DNA from: Fredericiella sp038205395 | GTDB taxonomy: Bacteria; Chloroflexota; Anaerolineae; Caldilineales; Caldilineaceae | NCBI GenBank assembly: GCA_038205395.1 | Contig: JBBRBX010000082.1 | Location: 1-27,112 of the forward strand | Length of the DNA: 27,112 bases | Direction: 5' to 3' | In this document: positions 23,623 through 27,112 of the stretch, one piece after another | Position numbering within the stretch: the first letter of the stretch is position 1 | Layout: each line of letters starts with the position of its first letter | Notes under the pieces: generated by a model | Told to the model about the DNA's origin: nothing | Databases searched by the model: none | The model's input: only the letters and a program-made list of their open reading frames with translations | Position numbers and translations under genes: made by a program

Positions 23623-26259
23623 ATGAAGTGGCTCTCCACTCTGGTGATGCAGCCCAAAGTGCGCGCCTTCTGGATCATGCTGGTGCTGTTTTTCAGCGCC
23701 TGGATCCCGCGCGTCGTGGCGCTGGATGCGTTTGTCACCGTCGATGAACGCAAGTGGCTGGCGCGCTCCGCCAATTTTCTCTACGCCATCGCCCATGGCG
23801 ACTTAGCCAACACCTTTCAGCGCGAGCACCCAGGCGTCACGGTCATGTGGGCCGGGGCGCTGGGCATCCTGCAGAAGTTCCCCGACTACGTGCAGCAAGC
23901 GCCGGGCTACTTTACCTGGAACGACCAGATGATCGAAGCCTGGCTGAAGGCGAGCACCCAGCATACACCGCTGGAACTGCTGGTGGCCGGACGCTGGTGG
24001 GTGGTGCTGGGCGTCTCGATCCTGCTGGCGCTCTCATTCCTGCCCATGCGCCGGCTGCTGGGCGAAGGGCTGGCCGTGCTGGCGCTGCTCATGATCGCCT
24101 GGATGCCCTGGTCGGTGGCGCTCTCGCGCCAGCTTCACCCCGACGGCTTTGTCGCCAGCATGATCTTTATGGCGCTGGTCTTCTTTCTCACCTGGCTCTA
24201 CAGCGGCGGCCGCCGCTTCGATCTGATCGTCTCCGGCATCTTTATGGGGCTGGCCTGGCTGACCAAGACGCCAGCGGCTTTTCTCGTTCCCATCGGCGCC
24301 ATCCTGATCGCGATCGAGCTTTGGCGTCTGCGCCGTGCACCACAGGTTGATCTACCGGCAGATCAGCCGGCTGCGCAGCCGGACGAATCTGCAGCAGCCG
24401 CCTCACCCATGCGGCGGCTGCTGACCGGCTATGTGATCTGGGGCGTCGTCGCCTCCGTTACATTTTTCCTGCTCTGGCCGGTGATGTGGGTAGACCCGCT
24501 GGGCGCTTTTGCCAGGATGACAGCGGAGATGGAAGAATATGTCGGCGGCCACGTCAACCCCAACTTCTTCATGGGCCAATCCACCAGCGACCCCGGTCTG
24601 ATCTTCTATCCTATCGCCTACTTCTTTCGCATCACGCCGGCCACAGTCTTTGGGCTGGCGGCGGCGGCGCTGGCGGCCCGGCGGCGGGCCTTCCCCTTTG
24701 ACCGCCCGCTGGTGCGGCGGGCGGCTTTGGGCTTTCTCCTGTTTGGGCTGATCTTTGTTCTGCTGATAAGTCTGCCCGCCAAAAAGTTCGACCGCTACAT
24801 TCTGCCCGCCTTCCCAGCCTTCGAGGTAATCTCGGCATTGGGCTGGGCGGCGCTGGCCGGCTGGGCCGGGGCGTGGTGGGCGCGACGGCGGGGCCAAAAC
24901 AACGAGCAGCGCCCGCTCAGCGCCACGCGCCCCTTCTGGACGGCAGCCGCCGTGACCCTGCTGGTTGGCCTCGTGCCGCTGCACAGCTTCTTCACCGCAT
25001 TGCATTATCCCTATTACCTTACCTATTTCAACCCCCTGGCGGGCGGCAGCTTGACGGCGCCCAAGGTGATGATCATCGGCTGGGGCGAAGGGCTGGATCA
25101 GGCGGCGGCCTGGCTGAATGCCCAGCCGGACGCCGAAAAACTGCGCATCGTCTCCTGGTATCACGACGGCCCGCTCTCCTATTTCACCAAAGCAGAGCCG
25201 GGCGGCGTGCGCTACGGCTCGTCGCTGGCCTGGCTGGACAACGATTTTGTGGTGCTGTACATCAACCAGATTCAGCGCAATATCCCTTCGCCCGAAGCCA
25301 TTGATTGGTATTTAGCGCAAGAACCGGCGCTGCGCGTGGATTTCGGCGGGCTGGAGCTGGCGCGCGTCTACGACATGCGCGGCAAGCCGCTGCCCCCCTT
25401 TGTAGGCCTCAACATCAACAGCGCCGCCGACTTCGGCGGCAAAATACGGCTGTTGGCGCACGAACTGGACAAGCAAAGCGTGCAGCCGGGGGATGAAATC
25501 TTCGCCCAACTCTATCTGCGCAGCCTGGCCCCCATGCAGGCCAACTACAATGTGCTGGTGCGGCTGGTGGACGCGGCGGGCAACGAAGTCTGGCGCGAAG
25601 AAGGCTGGCCTTGGGGGGCGGCCACACGTGACTGGCCGCTGGGTGAAGTGCGGCCCGACGGCCACCATATCCGCATCCCCGCCGCCACTGCGCCCGGTCT
25701 GTACAAGCTGACACTCTCTTTTTACGAACCAGACACGCTGGATACGCTGCCCGTGCTCGATGCCGTCGACGGCTCGCTCATCGACGCCGGCACGCGCGAG
25801 GTGGCATTGGTGCAGGTGGGCGCTGCGCCGGCTGCCGCCACGCAGTTTGACCAGCCGTGGCAATTTGACCGCTGGTTCACCCTGTCGGGGGCTTCCCTGC
25901 CGGCGCAGGCCGCCGCGGGGAGCGTGCTGCCGCTGGCGCTGCAGTGGGACAGCAGCGAGGCAACCGCCGGCGACTATACCGTCTTTGTCCACATTGTCGG
26001 GCAGGATGGGCAGCCGGTGGCGCAGAAGGACTGGCAGCCGCTCAATAACTTCGCCCCCACCCATCTGTGGAGCAAAGGGCTGCGCCTGGTGGACGAGTAC
26101 GCCATTCCACTGCCCGCCGATTTGGCCCCCGGCTCCTATGAGGTGCGCGCGGGGCTGTATACGGATGCCGGCAGGCTGCCGGTGACGCGCGGCGGGCAGC
26201 CTGCCGGCGACTATGCCGTGGTGGGTGCGTTCGAGGTTTCCCCATCCGAGGTTCCGTGA
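23623..26259 (+). CDS. GT39/PMT-like membrane glycosyltransferase with two C-terminal beta modules
   Basis: An 878-residue protein. Helix 1 (about 14-34) is followed by TVDERKW with Asp41-Glu42, the acidic first-loop motif of GT-C enzymes, and by an EHPGVTVMW segment. About eleven hydrophobic helices run to near residue 460. The remaining ~400 residues are extracytoplasmic and include a YYLTYFNPLAGG segment and two beta modules (cores ANYNVLVRLVDAAGNE and GDYTVFVHIVGQDGQ). An AGGTG precedes ATG 23623 by 6 bases. It lies 9 bp after the previous gene and overlaps the next by 4 bases (GTGA), so it is inside the operon. Confidence 0.87.
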   Translation: MKWLSTLVMQPKVRAFWIMLVLFFSAWIPRVVALDAFVTVDERKWLARSANFLYAIAHGDLANTFQREHPGVTVMWAGALGILQKFPDYVQQAPGYFTWNDQMIEAWLKASTQHTPLELLVAGRWWVVLGVSILLALSFLPMRRLLGEGLAVLALLMIAWMPWSVALSRQLHPDGFVASMIFMALVFFLTWLYSGGRRFDLIVSGIFMGLAWLTKTPAAFLVPIGAILIAIELWRLRRAPQVDLPADQPAAQPDESAAAASPMRRLLTGYVIWGVVASVTFFLLWPVMWVDPLGAFARMTAEMEEYVGGHVNPNFFMGQSTSDPGLIFYPIAYFFRITPATVFGLAAAALAARRRAFPFDRPLVRRAALGFLLFGLIFVLLISLPAKKFDRYILPAFPAFEVISALGWAALAGWAGAWWARRRGQNNEQRPLSATRPFWTAAAVTLLVGLVPLHSFFTALHYPYYLTYFNPLAGGSLTAPKVMIIGWGEGLDQAAAWLNAQPDAEKLRIVSWYHDGPLSYFTKAEPGGVRYGSSLAWLDNDFVVLYINQIQRNIPSPEAIDWYLAQEPALRVDFGGLELARVYDMRGKPLPPFVGLNINSAADFGGKIRLLAHELDKQSVQPGDEIFAQLYLRSLAPMQANYNVLVRLVDAAGNEVWREEGWPWGAATRDWPLGEVRPDGHHIRIPAATAPGLYKLTLSFYEPDTLDTLPVLDAVDGSLIDAGTREVALVQVGAAPAAATQFDQPWQFDRWFTLSGASLPAQAAAGSVLPLALQWDSSEATAGDYTVFVHIVGQDGQPVAQKDWQPLNNFAPTHLWSKGLRLVDEYAIPLPADLAPGSYEVRAGLYTDAGRLPVTRGGQPAGDYAVVGAFEVSPSEVP

Positions 26260-27112
26260 GCCGGCTCCGCCCCCACCTGCTGACGCTCTTGGGGCTGGGG
26301 GCGCTGCTGGCCCTGGCAGGCTGGCTGCGCTGGCGCTATATCAACGAGATCAGCCTGTATGTCGATGAGTTCACCACCCTGTGGGCGGCCAAGCGCGTCA
26401 TGGCCGGCGGCGCGCCGATTATGCCCAGCAGCGTGCTCTATACGCGCGGGCTGCTGGCCACCTACGTCACCGCCCTGGCCGGGCTGCTGGCTGGCGGGCT
26501 GACCTACACGGTGGGCCGGCTGCCCAGCCTGCTTTTTGGGCTGGCCACCATCGCCGCCGTCTTCGCCCTGGGCCGCCGCGAGTGGAACAGTCGCGTGGGC
26601 TGGCTGGCGGCGCTGGGGCTGGCGCTGCTGCCGGAAGCCGTAGTCTGGAGCGGGCGCGCCCGCTTCTATGCGCAGCTTCAGTTTTTCGTCCTGCTGGCGC
26701 TGTGGGCCGCCTATGCCGCCATCCAATGGCGCGACAGCAGCGCGCCCGACCAGCCGGCAGCGTCCAGCAGGCGCTGGTGGGATGACTCCCTCCTGCGCCG
26801 TCACCTGCTGTTTGCCCTGCTGTTCACTCTGGCGCTCTTTGCGCAGGAACAGACGGTGCTGCTCTACCCGTCCATTCTGTTGGCTACCCTGCTGTGGCGC
26901 GGGGGTCGTTTTCTGCTGCGCCCGCAGGTGTGGCCGGCGCACCTGCTCTGCCTGCTGGCGATGGCTGCGCGCTTTGCCATCGAAATCCTGGGCCAGCCCG
27001 GCTACTTCGAGACGATCCAGGCCACCCGCCCCTACGTAGGTTGGGTGCTCGACGTGGCGGGTGCCTGGCATACCTACGCGCCTCAACTCATCGCTCCCGA
27101 CCGCCTGCCCTG
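26256..27112 (+). CDS. GT39/PMT-like membrane glycosyltransferase, 3' partial
   Basis: The frame from GTG 26256 stays open to the window edge (285 codons). The GTG overlaps the preceding TGA stop (GTGA), a classic coupled start. Helix 1 (about 8-24) is followed by SLYVDEFTTLWAAK with Asp37-Glu38, the acidic first-loop motif of GT-C enzymes. Then come GRLPSLLFGLATIAAVFALG and a GRARFYAQLQ segment, as in PMT_2 proteins (the equivalent in a neighbour is FARIVQYQS). At least five membrane segments are present before the cut. The end of the protein, including any C-terminal beta module, lies outside the window. Several opposite-strand open frames over this gene are shadows. Confidence 0.85.
   Translation, partial: MSRLRPHLLTLLGLGALLALAGWLRWRYINEISLYVDEFTTLWAAKRVMAGGAPIMPSSVLYTRGLLATYVTALAGLLAGGLTYTVGRLPSLLFGLATIAAVFALGRREWNSRVGWLAALGLALLPEAVVWSGRARFYAQLQFFVLLALWAAYAAIQWRDSSAPDQPAASSRRWWDDSLLRRHLLFALLFTLALFAQEQTVLLYPSILLATLLWRGGRFLLRPQVWPAHLLCLLAMAARFAIEILGQPGYFETIQATRPYVGWVLDVAGAWHTYAPQLIAPDRLP

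Noticed and set aside
22558..23796. 412-codon open frame on the minus strand
   Set aside because: Antisense to the GT39-like gene and the start of the next one; no recognisable motifs and no ribosome-binding site.
26211..27086. 291-codon open frame on the minus strand
   Set aside because: It is the antisense of the partial glycosyltransferase that is coupled to the upstream stop and has a clear DE motif and membrane helices.
1..27112. tRNA, rRNA, transposase, prophage or toxin-antitoxin genes
   Set aside because: None recognised by reading; the only mobile-element-like gene is the degenerate recombinase-fold protein at the left edge, with no attachment-site repeats seen.

Overview
The window (about 27 kb, GC-rich, dense, no RNA genes or transposons seen) reads like chromosomal DNA of a Chloroflexota bacterium of the Anaerolineae/Caldilineae type. 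That placement is an inference. It rests on the mix of a Tat-dependent lipoprotein solute-binding protein, a YX6K enoyl-ACP reductase, an FprA-type ferredoxin reductase, a divergent PAP2 protein and a run of large GT-C membrane glycosyltransferases with beta-rich C-terminal tails.

Left part (1-5700). The 3' end of a tyrosine-recombinase-like gene with most catalytic residues replaced is followed by a FabL-like enoyl-ACP reductase. Convergent to these is a minus-strand operon: Tat lipoprotein solute-binding protein, two CUT1-type sugar permeases and a nucleoside hydrolase. No ATPase is encoded, so a shared one is probably used. A hairpin after the binding-protein gene may reduce transcription into the permeases.

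Signalling part (5700-10285). The spacer upstream of the transporter operon has a -10 hexamer that reads TATAAT on both strands. Beside it are four tandem 11-bp direct repeats, one helical turn apart. The divergent gene encodes an HTH / ATPase-like / receiver protein whose receiver is broken by an apparent 1-base frameshift near 6990. It runs tail to tail with a membrane hybrid histidine kinase. A DUF309 protein with a pseudo-receiver N-terminus follows.

Middle (10391-16098). Forward genes are xseB, a divergent PAP2 (DUF212) protein and a B12-binding radical SAM protein with its own promoter and intrinsic terminator. Reverse genes are an overlapping HAD phosphatase/GNAT pair, an FprA ferredoxin-NADP reductase and two small membrane proteins.

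Right part (16161-27112). Five GT-C-type membrane proteins form one reverse gene and four forward genes; the last is cut by the window edge. Four of them end in one or two copies of a related beta-rich extracytoplasmic module, and most have an acidic motif in the first loop. They probably build or transfer lipid-linked sugars to cell-surface polymers or proteins; the substrates cannot be read from the sequence.
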